Positions 1 to 7,686 of a DNA stretch of 52,337 nt are shown here, in pieces (position 1 is the first letter of the stretch; every line of letters starts with the position of its first letter). Position numbers and translations under genes: made by a program. The notes beneath the pieces were generated by a model, which searched no databases, had not been told where the DNA came from, and saw only the letters and a program-made list of their open reading frames with translations. This stretch comes from an uncultured Clostridia bacterium (GTDB taxonomy: Bacteria; Bacillota; Clostridia; Christensenellales; Pumilibacteraceae): NCBI GenBank assembly GCA_947175335.1, contig CAMWMF010000012.1, positions 1 to 52,337 on the forward strand, given 5' to 3'.

Positions 1-1122
1 GTGGGCGAGCTTCCCGACGCATACAAGTGGCATGACGAGGGGAGCGATACGCTTGGCGCCATTCGCAATCATCCCAACTTCGATTGTCCCGAACTGAAAA
101 AATTGGGGCTTTTCAACATCGACGGAGTGGGCGGCGGCGTGCCGTCACCTGCGGCTTCGTATGCCAAAATGAGCGAGCTGTCGATGGGCAAGGATACCAC
201 TATAGGGCATTGGGAAATTGCGGGCATTGTTTCGCCCGAGCCGTTGCCGACATATCCCGACGGCTTCCCCGAAGAAGTTATTAAGGAATTCGAAAAGCAA
301 ACGGGACGAAAAGTATTGTGCAACAAGCCGTATTCGGGCACCGAGGTCATTAAGGACTACGGCAAAGAGCATATGGCGACCGGGGCGCTTATTTGCTACA
401 CCTCGGCTGACAGTGTTTTCCAAATCGCCGCGCACGAGGATATAGTTCCCGTAAGTAAGCTTTACGAATACTGCGGGATTGCGCGCAATATACTTGTCGG
501 CAAGCATGGAGTAGGCAGGGTAATCGCCCGTCCGTTCAACGGCGAATATCCTTTTACGCGCACGTCAAACAGGCACGATTTTTCGCTTGCGCCGCCTGCC
601 GACACAATGCTTAATTTATTGCAACGTGCAGGGTACGCTACAATTTCGGTGGGAAAGATATACGATATTTTTGCCGGAAGCGGAGTCAGCGAAAGCAACC
701 GCACAACGTCCAATGCGCATGGCATGCAGGTTGCAAAGGCTATGCAGGACAAGGATTTCGAGGGACTGTGCTTTGTAAACCTTGTGGACTTCGATATGAA
801 GTACGGACACCGCAACGACGTTGCCGGATATGCCGCGGCGGCTACCGAGTTTGATAGATTTTTGCCGTCGTTCATGAGCGATATGCGCGACGACGACGTT
901 TTGATCATCACGGCCGACCATGGCTGCGACCCCGCAACGCCATCCACCGATCATTCTCGGGAATACACGCCTATGCTCATTTACGGAAAGCATATTAAGA
1001 GCGGCGTCAACTTAGGCGTGCGCGACAGCTTTGCCGATATATGTGCAACCGCTTTGGAATATTTCGGCGTGGATAAGCAATGTACAAGCGGAAAAAGTTT
1101 TTTGGGATTGGTTAAACAATAA
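1..1122 (+). CDS. deoB: Phosphopentomutase, 5'-truncated by the window edge
   Basis: Interconverts (deoxy)ribose-1-phosphate and (deoxy)ribose-5-phosphate, linking nucleoside phosphorolysis to central carbon metabolism in the cytosol. The family signature around the phosphorylated threonine is visible (GKDTTIGHWEIAG, about residues 63-75), as is the C-terminal metal-binding motif ITADHGCDPATPSTDHSREY. The visible part is 373 residues against roughly 390-400 for the family. It opens at the GELPDA segment that normally follows the first metal-binding aspartate motif, so about 14 N-terminal residues lie upstream of the window and the GTG at base 1 is not the true start. The stop codon overlaps the cdd start by one base, indicating translational coupling in a nucleoside-catabolism operon. 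Confidence 0.95.
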   Translation: MGELPDAYKWHDEGSDTLGAIRNHPNFDCPELKKLGLFNIDGVGGGVPSPAASYAKMSELSMGKDTTIGHWEIAGIVSPEPLPTYPDGFPEEVIKEFEKQTGRKVLCNKPYSGTEVIKDYGKEHMATGALICYTSADSVFQIAAHEDIVPVSKLYEYCGIARNILVGKHGVGRVIARPFNGEYPFTRTSNRHDFSLAPPADTMLNLLQRAGYATISVGKIYDIFAGSGVSESNRTTSNAHGMQVAKAMQDKDFEGLCFVNLVDFDMKYGHRNDVAGYAAAATEFDRFLPSFMSDMRDDDVLIITADHGCDPATPSTDHSREYTPMLIYGKHIKSGVNLGVRDSFADICATALEYFGVDKQCTSGKSFLGLVKQ

Positions 1123-1523
1123 TGGATTATCGTTCGCTGATGGCACAAGCGTGTGAAGCGCGCAAAAACTCATATTCGCCGTACTCGCATTTTTGCGTAG
1201 GCGCGGCGTTGCTTTGCAAAAACGGCAAGGTGTATACGGGCTGCAACATAGAGAATGCGGCATATACGCCTACAAACTGCGCCGAGCGCACCGCGATATT
1301 CAAGGCGGTCAGCGAGGGCGAACGCGAGTTTGAAGCTATTGCTATCATCGGCGGCAAGGCGGGCGAGGAAGGCTCGTTTTGCGCGCCTTGCGGCGTGTGT
1401 AGGCAGGTTATTGCCGAGTTTTGCGACAAGGATTTTAAAATCGTCCTCGGCACTGCCGATAGTATTAATGTATATACGCTTGGCGAGCTGTTACCGTTTT
1501 CGTTTACAAAAGACAATTTGTAA
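1122..1523 (+). CDS. cdd: Cytidine deaminase
   Basis: Deaminates cytidine and deoxycytidine to (deoxy)uridine, feeding the pyrimidine-nucleoside phosphorylase encoded just downstream. The protein is 133 residues, typical of the small tetrameric cytidine deaminases. The zinc-site motifs are present: CAE (C53, E55 as proton shuttle) and PCGVC (C90, C93). The substrate-binding CNIENAAY segment lies at 41-48. Its ATG shares one base with the deoB stop, so the two are translationally coupled. The next gene encodes a surface nucleotidase that would supply substrates, which supports a salvage/catabolic role. Confidence 0.96.
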   Translation: MDYRSLMAQACEARKNSYSPYSHFCVGAALLCKNGKVYTGCNIENAAYTPTNCAERTAIFKAVSEGEREFEAIAIIGGKAGEEGSFCAPCGVCRQVIAEFCDKDFKIVLGTADSINVYTLGELLPFSFTKDNL

Positions 1524-1540
1524 GCTTTCGAGGATAAATT

Positions 1541-3517
1541 ATGAAAAAGCTTATCAGAATGCTTTCAACCATACTCGCTTCCGTTTTTTTGTTGTGTTCG
1601 GTTGTCGGTTGTGCGTTTGACAGGACGCCTAAATTGCCCAAGCTTAACGAGCCTACGGTTACTATCGACGCCGACGGTGTAGCTACGTGGAACAGTGTAG
1701 AAAATGCATTGTATTATATATACGTAATCGACGAAGGCGAGGAAAACCTGACGATAGAATGTCGTGTTCAATTGGTTTCGAATCAGTCTATTAAGGTAAA
1801 AGCCGTAAGCGGCATCGAGGAGTATGCCGACAGCGATTTTTCTAATTATAAAACGTACATAAAAAATACCGTTCAAAAAATCAAGCTCGCCACGCCGCAG
1901 GTTGCGGTAAGCGAGGACGGCAGCGCTACGTGGAATAGGATAGATAACGCACAGTATTACATATATGTAATAAATAGCGGCACCGAAACAAAAACGACCG
2001 AGCTTACCGTTCAGCTTGCCGACAATCAAACGTTCAAGGTCAAGGCGGGCAGTAACGACGTAGATTACGAGTACAGCGACTATTCGCGGCAAGTTACTTA
2101 TACAGCCGACAAGCCGATTGCGCACGCCCATGTCGATGCTAATTCCGACAAAATTTGCGATGATTGCGGAAAGAGCGTTATGGCAGAGCTGTCATTTTTG
2201 GCTGTAAACGATTTGCACGGCAAGTTTATGGATACCGATAATCAACCGGGTGTGGACGAGTTTACCACGTACTTGAAGAACTTGTATGCCGACACTGCGC
2301 GCGAGGAGGTTTTACTTTCGTCTGGCGATATGTGGCAGGGCACTGTGGAATCGTCCACAAACAAGGGTAAGCTTATGACAGAGTGGATGAATGAGGTCGG
2401 GTTTGTATCTATGACTCTCGGCAACCACGAATACGATTGGGGTTCGGCAGTGCTTACGCCCAACAGCAAGCTTGCCGAGTTCCCGTTCCTTGCGATTAAT
2501 ATAACTTACAACGGTAAAAAGGTCGATTATTGTCAGCCGTCTACTATCGTCGAAAAGGGCGGCATAAAGATAGGCATAATAGGCGCGATAGGCGATTGCC
2601 TTAGCTCCATATCTGGCGACTTCAAGACCGGGCTAAGCTTTGCAACCGGCGATACGCTTACTTCGCTTGTCAAGACGGAAGCCGATAGGCTTAGAAACAG
2701 CGAAGGTTGCGAGTTTATAGTGTATTCCATTCACGAGGGATACGGCAGTGAAACCACAAGCATATCGGACTATTACGACGAGTCGCTTTCCGACGGTTAC
2801 GTCGATTTAGTATTCGAGGGCCATACGCACCAAAACTATATTAAAAAGGACGATTACGGTGTTTATCACTTGCAGGGCGGCGGCGAAAACAGGTATGTAA
2901 GCCAAGCTGACGTGTCGTACAATACTGTCACCAAGCAATATACCGTAACGCCGCGTTCGCTCGGGACTAACGTGTACGCCAACAGCAGTCTTAAAGACGA
3001 CCCTATTGTAGAACAAATTTTTAATAAATATTTCCCCGACGGCAATCCGTACACCACGGTTTTAGGCAATATCAAATCCCAAAAGAGCAGCGACGCAATT
3101 TATGATGACGTTTCAAGGCTGTATTATGAAAAGGGCGTTGAGCTATGGGGAAGTGAGTATAACATAGTGCTCGGCGGAGGATTTTTGCGACTGCGTTCGC
3201 CGTATAAGGTATCGGCAGGCAACGTTACGTACGCTTCGCTGTTCTCTATACTGCCGTTCGACAACGATATTGTGCTCGGCAGAATACAAGGCACGTACTT
3301 AAAATCCAAATTTTTGGAGACGAGCAACGCCGATTACCATATTTACAGCACTATTTCGTCGAGCAATGTGTCGAATAATTCCTACTATTATATTATAGTC
3401 GACAGCTACACTTCCACTTTTACGAGTAACAGAATTACCGAAGTTAAGCGGTGGAATAGTGAAAAGTATGCAAGGGATTTGCTGGCCGATTACGTTAAAA
3501 CGGGCGGTTGGGCATAA
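1541..3517 (+). CDS. Surface lipoprotein 5'-nucleotidase (calcineurin-like phosphoesterase)
   Basis: Predicted to strip phosphate from extracellular nucleotides so that nucleosides can be imported. A lipoprotein signal peptide ends at C24 (SVVGC). Two ~70-residue Fn3-like repeats (about 38-107 and 117-187) follow, then a short H-x-H/CDDCG-type motif (about 196-210). The metallophosphoesterase domain carries NDLHG (223-227), GDMWQG (262-267), GNHEYDW (294-300) and a later GHTH, the metal-ligand set of the UshA/NT5E family. The C-terminal part resembles the 5'-nucleotidase substrate-binding domain, which I recognise less firmly. The same repeats occur in the EndA lipoprotein at 4974-6572. The exact substrate (nucleotide or other phosphoester) is inferred from the neighbours. 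Confidence 0.88.
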   Translation: MKKLIRMLSTILASVFLLCSVVGCAFDRTPKLPKLNEPTVTIDADGVATWNSVENALYYIYVIDEGEENLTIECRVQLVSNQSIKVKAVSGIEEYADSDFSNYKTYIKNTVQKIKLATPQVAVSEDGSATWNRIDNAQYYIYVINSGTETKTTELTVQLADNQTFKVKAGSNDVDYEYSDYSRQVTYTADKPIAHAHVDANSDKICDDCGKSVMAELSFLAVNDLHGKFMDTDNQPGVDEFTTYLKNLYADTAREEVLLSSGDMWQGTVESSTNKGKLMTEWMNEVGFVSMTLGNHEYDWGSAVLTPNSKLAEFPFLAINITYNGKKVDYCQPSTIVEKGGIKIGIIGAIGDCLSSISGDFKTGLSFATGDTLTSLVKTEADRLRNSEGCEFIVYSIHEGYGSETTSISDYYDESLSDGYVDLVFEGHTHQNYIKKDDYGVYHLQGGGENRYVSQADVSYNTVTKQYTVTPRSLGTNVYANSSLKDDPIVEQIFNKYFPDGNPYTTVLGNIKSQKSSDAIYDDVSRLYYEKGVELWGSEYNIVLGGGFLRLRSPYKVSAGNVTYASLFSILPFDNDIVLGRIQGTYLKSKFLETSNADYHIYSTISSSNVSNNSYYYIIVDSYTSTFTSNRITEVKRWNSEKYARDLLADYVKTGGWA

Positions 3518-3521
3518 TTAT

Positions 3522-3548
3522 AAGCGCGTTGTATAACAGCGCGCTTTT
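3522..3548 (+). terminator. Possible weak terminator between nucleotidase and pdp genes
   Basis: A 7-bp perfect stem (3522-3528 with 3540-3546) with an 11-nt loop is followed by only a four-T run. It sits directly after the nucleotidase stop and could reduce, rather than end, readthrough into the phosphorylase gene. Confidence 0.4.
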
Positions 3549-3581
3549 GCAATCAAACAACAATTTTGTGAGGTATGAGTT

Positions 3582-4883
3582 ATGAGAATGTACGACATTA
3601 TCAAGAAAAAACGTGACGGCGGAGAGCTTACCACCGAGGAAATCAAGTATTTTATCGGCGGCGTGACCGACGGTAGCATTCCCGACTATCAAACGTCGGC
3701 GTTGTGTATGGCTATATACTTTCGCGGCATGACGGTGCGCGAAACATGCGATCTTACATTTGCCGTGCGCGATTCGGGCGACAGGCTGGATTTTTCGGAT
3801 ATCGACGGCATACGCGTTGATAAACACTCCACTGGCGGTGTGGGCGACAAAACGAGCTTGGTAGTCGCGCCTATTGTGGCGTCGTTCGGTATTAAGGTTG
3901 CCAAAATGAGTGGTAGGGGCTTAGGTCATACCGGTGGCACTGTGGATAAGCTGGAAGCGATAGAAGGATTTAAAACAACGCTTTCGGACGAAGATTTTAT
4001 TAAGCAGGTCAACGACATAGGCTTCGCTATTGTCGGTCAAAGCAAGCAGTTTGCTCCGGCTGACAAAAAGTTGTACGCCTTGCGCGACGTTACGGCTACG
4101 GTGGACAGCATGCCGCTTATCGCCGCGAGCATTATGGGCAAAAAGCTTGCCGCCGACGACGATTGCATAGTGCTTGACGTCAAGACGGGCAGTGGATCGT
4201 TTATGAAGAGCGTGGAGGACAGCAAAGCGCTTGCGCGGCTGATGGTTGATATCGGCAAGAATGCGGGCAAAAAGACGGTAGCGCTCATAACCAATATGGA
4301 CAGACCGCTAGGCTACGCAATAGGCAATTCGCTCGAAGTTATAGAGGCGGTGGAAACGCTTAACGGCCACGGACCGAAAGACTTTACCGAAGTGTGCTTG
4401 ACGCTTGCTGCATACATGCTTTCGCTTGCCGGCAAGGGCAGCGTGGAAAACTGCAAAAAGTTGGCGCAGCAAGCTATTGCCGACGGAAGTGCGCTCGATA
4501 CGTTCAAGCGGATGGTCAAAGCTCAGGGCGGCGACGTAAAGCTTATCGAAAATACCGAAAACTTTAAAAAGGCAAAATATGCTTACGCTGTAAAAAGCGC
4601 CGTAAGCGGATATATTTGCAAGGTGGATACAGAGGCGTATGGGCTTGCAAGCCTTGCGCTTGGTGCGGGACGGAATACCATAGAGGACGTAATAGATTAC
4701 AGTGCTGGTATTATGCTTCGGCGCAAGACGGGCGACTACGTAAAAGCGGGCGAAGAGCTTGCCACTCTGTACGCAAACGATAAGACCAAGTTCACTGCGG
4801 CGGAAAAACTGTTACTTTCGGCGACAATGATGCAGGACGAAAAACCGCAAGACGAGCCTCTTGTATACTGTACGGTCGAGTGA
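3582..4883 (+). CDS. pdp: Pyrimidine-nucleoside phosphorylase
   Basis: Cleaves uridine, deoxyuridine and thymidine with phosphate to the free base and (deoxy)ribose-1-phosphate, the substrate of DeoB. The 433-residue length matches the family. The phosphate-binding motif KHSTGGVGDKTS and the following MSGRGLGHTGGTVDKLEAI are classic for the thymidine/pyrimidine phosphorylase and AnPRT superfamily. The ATG at 3582 has a GTGAGG Shine-Dalgarno about 10 bases upstream. It completes the set deaminase, phosphorylase, mutase encoded in this cluster. From sequence alone I cannot separate Pdp (uridine plus thymidine) from DeoA (thymidine only). Pdp is preferred because of the Gram-positive-type context. 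Confidence 0.94.
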   Translation: MRMYDIIKKKRDGGELTTEEIKYFIGGVTDGSIPDYQTSALCMAIYFRGMTVRETCDLTFAVRDSGDRLDFSDIDGIRVDKHSTGGVGDKTSLVVAPIVASFGIKVAKMSGRGLGHTGGTVDKLEAIEGFKTTLSDEDFIKQVNDIGFAIVGQSKQFAPADKKLYALRDVTATVDSMPLIAASIMGKKLAADDDCIVLDVKTGSGSFMKSVEDSKALARLMVDIGKNAGKKTVALITNMDRPLGYAIGNSLEVIEAVETLNGHGPKDFTEVCLTLAAYMLSLAGKGSVENCKKLAQQAIADGSALDTFKRMVKAQGGDVKLIENTENFKKAKYAYAVKSAVSGYICKVDTEAYGLASLALGAGRNTIEDVIDYSAGIMLRRKTGDYVKAGEELATLYANDKTKFTAAEKLLLSATMMQDEKPQDEPLVYCTVE

Positions 4884-4891
4884 AAAAGTAT

Positions 4892-4919
4892 TTGACTTTT
4901 TGTATCGAAGTGGTATAAT
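4892..4919 (+). promoter_or_regulatory. Sigma-A type promoter for the EndA lipoprotein gene
   Basis: TTGACT at 4892-4897, a 16-bp spacer, then a perfect TATAAT at 4914-4919. It lies between the pdp stop and the nuclease gene, so the nuclease can be transcribed on its own. Confidence 0.8.
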
Positions 4920-4973
4920 ATAGATGAATTGCTGTTTTGCAAATTCATGTCGGATTTTGACGAGGGATGTCTT

Positions 4974-6572
4974 ATGAAAAGGTTTTTAAACACGATTGCG
5001 ATGTGCCTTGCGGCGATGCTTTTGTTTTGCTCGGTTGCCGGCTGTGCGTCCGATAGGGTGCCTACAACTACAAAACCGAGGATTGCTACACCCGAGGTGA
5101 CAATCGGTAGCGACGGCGTCGCATCCTGGGAGCGGGTGGATAACGCATTGTATTACATATACGTTATCGACGGTGGAAATGAAAATCTTACCATCGATCT
5201 CTCAGTCCAATTGTCTAATGACGAGTCCATTACGGTAAAGGCTGTAAGCGGTAGCGAGGACTATGACGATAGCGATTTTTCCGCGTACAAGACTTACACC
5301 GAAAATACCGTTCAACAACCCGGCAAGCTATCCACTCCGCAAGTGACTATTGCAAGCAACGGTGTTGCTTCTTGGAGCAGCGTTGATAATGCGCAGTATT
5401 ATTTCTATATTATAGATAACGGTACCGAAACAAAGACGACCGAGCGCAGCGTAACGCTTACCAACAACCAAACAATAAAGGTTAAGGCGTGCAGCGACGA
5501 CGAGGAATATACCGACAGCGATTATTCGCAAATTAAAACATATATAGTCGGCGCGCCTCAGCCCACCAAGCTCGGTACGCCGCAAGTCAATATAAGCACT
5601 AACGGCGTTGCTACTTGGGGCAGCATTGCCAATGCGCAATACTACTATTACGTTATAAACAGCGGTGCGGAAACAAAGATAACCGGACGCTCCGTAACGC
5701 TTGAAAGCAACCAATCTATCAAGGTTAAGGCGTGCAGCGATGACGCTAATTACGAAAATAGCGACTATTCGCAGGCTAAAACATACATAAAAAGCTCAAC
5801 GATAATTTCGCCCGAAGTGCAAAAGTATTATTCGGGCATTACCGCAACAAGCGGCAATGAGCTTTTGGGTCAGATACACGACCTTATAACAACAACGCAT
5901 ACGTACTACACTTCGTATGACGATTGCAAGAACACCAAATATATATACTTAACCGATCCGGGTCCCAACGGCGGCGCTCTCGAATTCTACACACAAAATA
6001 GTATTATGTCGTTCAGCGGTAATCCTGGCACGTGGAATCGTGAGCATGTATGGTGCAAGAGCCTTTCCAACGGAATGTGGACGGATGTCAGCGGCGGCAC
6101 GCGAAACGGCGGAACCGATTTGCACCATATTCGTCCTGCGGAGGGTGTATTAAACAGCACGCGCGGCAGCTATAAATTCGGCGTAGCGAACGGTGGCAAA
6201 GAAGCATGGTCGAAAGATACAAGCAGGAATAATGTGGCTGTCGGCGGACACATCAGCGGTAGTACTTTCGAACCGCTCGACAAGGTAAAAGGCGACGTCG
6301 CGCGCATAGTGTTTTACGTGTACACGCATTACAATACCTACGCCAACGTTTACGGCACTACCAATGGCAGCGGCGGAGCATTCGGTACGCTTAAATTCAA
6401 TAATATCGTGTCGTTGGCAGAGCCTGCGGCAATCAAACTGATGCTCGAATGGAACGCCGCCGACCCTGTCGATCAAATAGAAATTACGCGCAACAACGAG
6501 GTTTACAAGATACAGGGCAACCGCAACCCGTTTATAGACCATCCCGAATACGCGAGTGCGATATGGGGATAG
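4974..6572 (+). CDS. Surface lipoprotein endonuclease, EndA/endonuclease I family
   Basis: Predicted cell-surface nuclease that degrades extracellular DNA (possibly RNA). The 532-residue protein starts at the ATG at 4974, which has a GAGGGA Shine-Dalgarno and opens a clean lipoprotein signal (lipobox SVAGC, C24). An in-frame TTG at 4929 would add 15 polar residues and is less likely. Three Fn3-like repeats (about 38-108, 120-190, 201-271) precede the nuclease domain. That domain carries NREHVW (355-360) and DLHHIRP (382-388), followed by an N-x-x-R segment, the endonuclease I signature with its catalytic histidine and metal ligands. It has its own promoter but sits against the nucleoside-catabolism genes, so it probably generates their substrates. 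Confidence 0.9.
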   Translation: MKRFLNTIAMCLAAMLLFCSVAGCASDRVPTTTKPRIATPEVTIGSDGVASWERVDNALYYIYVIDGGNENLTIDLSVQLSNDESITVKAVSGSEDYDDSDFSAYKTYTENTVQQPGKLSTPQVTIASNGVASWSSVDNAQYYFYIIDNGTETKTTERSVTLTNNQTIKVKACSDDEEYTDSDYSQIKTYIVGAPQPTKLGTPQVNISTNGVATWGSIANAQYYYYVINSGAETKITGRSVTLESNQSIKVKACSDDANYENSDYSQAKTYIKSSTIISPEVQKYYSGITATSGNELLGQIHDLITTTHTYYTSYDDCKNTKYIYLTDPGPNGGALEFYTQNSIMSFSGNPGTWNREHVWCKSLSNGMWTDVSGGTRNGGTDLHHIRPAEGVLNSTRGSYKFGVANGGKEAWSKDTSRNNVAVGGHISGSTFEPLDKVKGDVARIVFYVYTHYNTYANVYGTTNGSGGAFGTLKFNNIVSLAEPAAIKLMLEWNAADPVDQIEITRNNEVYKIQGNRNPFIDHPEYASAIWG

Positions 6573-6593
6573 GCGTCAAATCCCCGGGTTATC

Positions 6594-6617
6594 GACGTTT
6601 TTGACGTCAAATTACGG
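6594..6617. repeat. Small palindrome in the 6573-6793 spacer
   Basis: Within the 221-bp spacer after the nuclease gene there is a GACGT/ACGTC inverted repeat with a short T-rich loop, near another GCGTCAAA copy. It may be a weak terminator or an operator. Apart from the promoter at 6714-6742 I see nothing else here. Confidence 0.3.
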
Positions 6618-6713
6618 TAGGTATTGTGCATATCTTGGTGCGCACACACAATATTTAGTATAAATGTATACATGAATTTGTAAAAATAAATACAAATTTA
6701 CGCCGTAAATCCG

Positions 6714-6742
6714 TTGCTTTATTCCGAAAAATGAGTTATAAT
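6714..6742 (+). promoter_or_regulatory. Promoter upstream of the RDD gene and ABC importer
   Basis: TTGCTT at 6714-6719 and a perfect TATAAT at 6737-6742 with a 17-bp spacer, about 50 bp before the RDD start. No other convincing promoter precedes the importer genes, so this may drive the whole 6794-14533 block. Confidence 0.75.
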
Positions 6743-6793
6743 AGGAACGAGGGTAACGGATTGACATTTCCGTAACGCTTGGGAGCGCGAGTA

Positions 6794-7645
6794 ATGTTCG
6801 AACTGAGGAAAACCGGTATCGTCAAGCGGGCGTCTGCGTCACTGCTCGATGTGATACTCCTCGTTGTGTTAACAACGGGGTTCATGTTCATCCTCTCGCT
6901 TATTTGCAATTACAGCGATCAGGAAAAACTTTCCAACCAGTATTACGGAGAGTGGGAAGATTTCCGAAAAACGCATGTAGCGGCGGTCGCCGAATATTAC
7001 GGATACGACTATCAAACTACCGGCAGCGAATATACTATCACCAAAAACGGCGAAAAATCCTCGTTGGACGAGCTTATGAAAACGCTTGGCAATTCGAAAG
7101 GTGAGGACGCGGCTACCAAAGCCGCATACGATGCAAGCTTAAAGCTTACGCCCGTAGACAAGGTAAACTGGCAGTACCAATACGTATATAATCTACTCTT
7201 TATGATGATATCTGTCGGCTTGTTGCTTGCATTCATAGTGTTGGAATTTATTTTACCTCTTATATTTAAAAACGGACAAACGGTGGGTAAAAAGGTATTC
7301 GGTATATGCCTTGTTCGCCCCAACTGTGTCAAGATAACCAATTTATCGCTTTTTGCGCGAACTATACTCGGCAAATACGCAATAGAAACGATGTTCCCCG
7401 TGCTACTCGTATTCCTATTCATCTTCGGAGGACTTGGAATACTGGCGCTAATACTGTTAGCGGCATTGGCACTGCTGAATATCGTTTTGTTTTTTGCAAC
7501 AAAAAATAGAACACTCATTCACGATTTGCTTGCCTACACTGTAGCGGCGGATATGCGCACACAAATGATTTTCCAAACGGAAGACGAGCTTGTGGAAAAA
7601 AAGGCGCTCGCTCATAAAGAACTTGTAGCGCAGGCGAATGGTTGA
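6794..7645 (+). CDS. RDD family membrane protein
   Basis: A 283-residue polytopic membrane protein whose specific role is unknown. The N-terminus has the RDD-type pattern (R12 and A13, then D18 at the start of the first hydrophobic segment). After a ~90-residue hydrophilic extracytoplasmic loop come further transmembrane segments. The family motif GQTVGKKVFGICLVRP lies between helices two and three. The ATG at 6794 is chosen because GGGAG lies 8 bases upstream; an in-frame TTG at 6779 has no such site. RDD proteins have been linked to transport in some bacteria. Its position directly before a complete ABC importer suggests an accessory role, which is inference only. Confidence 0.82.
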   Translation: MFELRKTGIVKRASASLLDVILLVVLTTGFMFILSLICNYSDQEKLSNQYYGEWEDFRKTHVAAVAEYYGYDYQTTGSEYTITKNGEKSSLDELMKTLGNSKGEDAATKAAYDASLKLTPVDKVNWQYQYVYNLLFMMISVGLLLAFIVLEFILPLIFKNGQTVGKKVFGICLVRPNCVKITNLSLFARTILGKYAIETMFPVLLVFLFIFGGLGILALILLAALALLNIVLFFATKNRTLIHDLLAYTVAADMRTQMIFQTEDELVEKKALAHKELVAQANG

Positions 7646-7686
7646 TATAGGTTCAAAAAAATAAACAACAGAGAGCGGAAGAAAAC

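Noticed and set aside
6573-6793. Regulatory RNA in the spacer before the RDD gene
   Set aside because: Only a short GACGT/ACGTC palindrome and a promoter are visible; the pairing is too small to support an RNA element.
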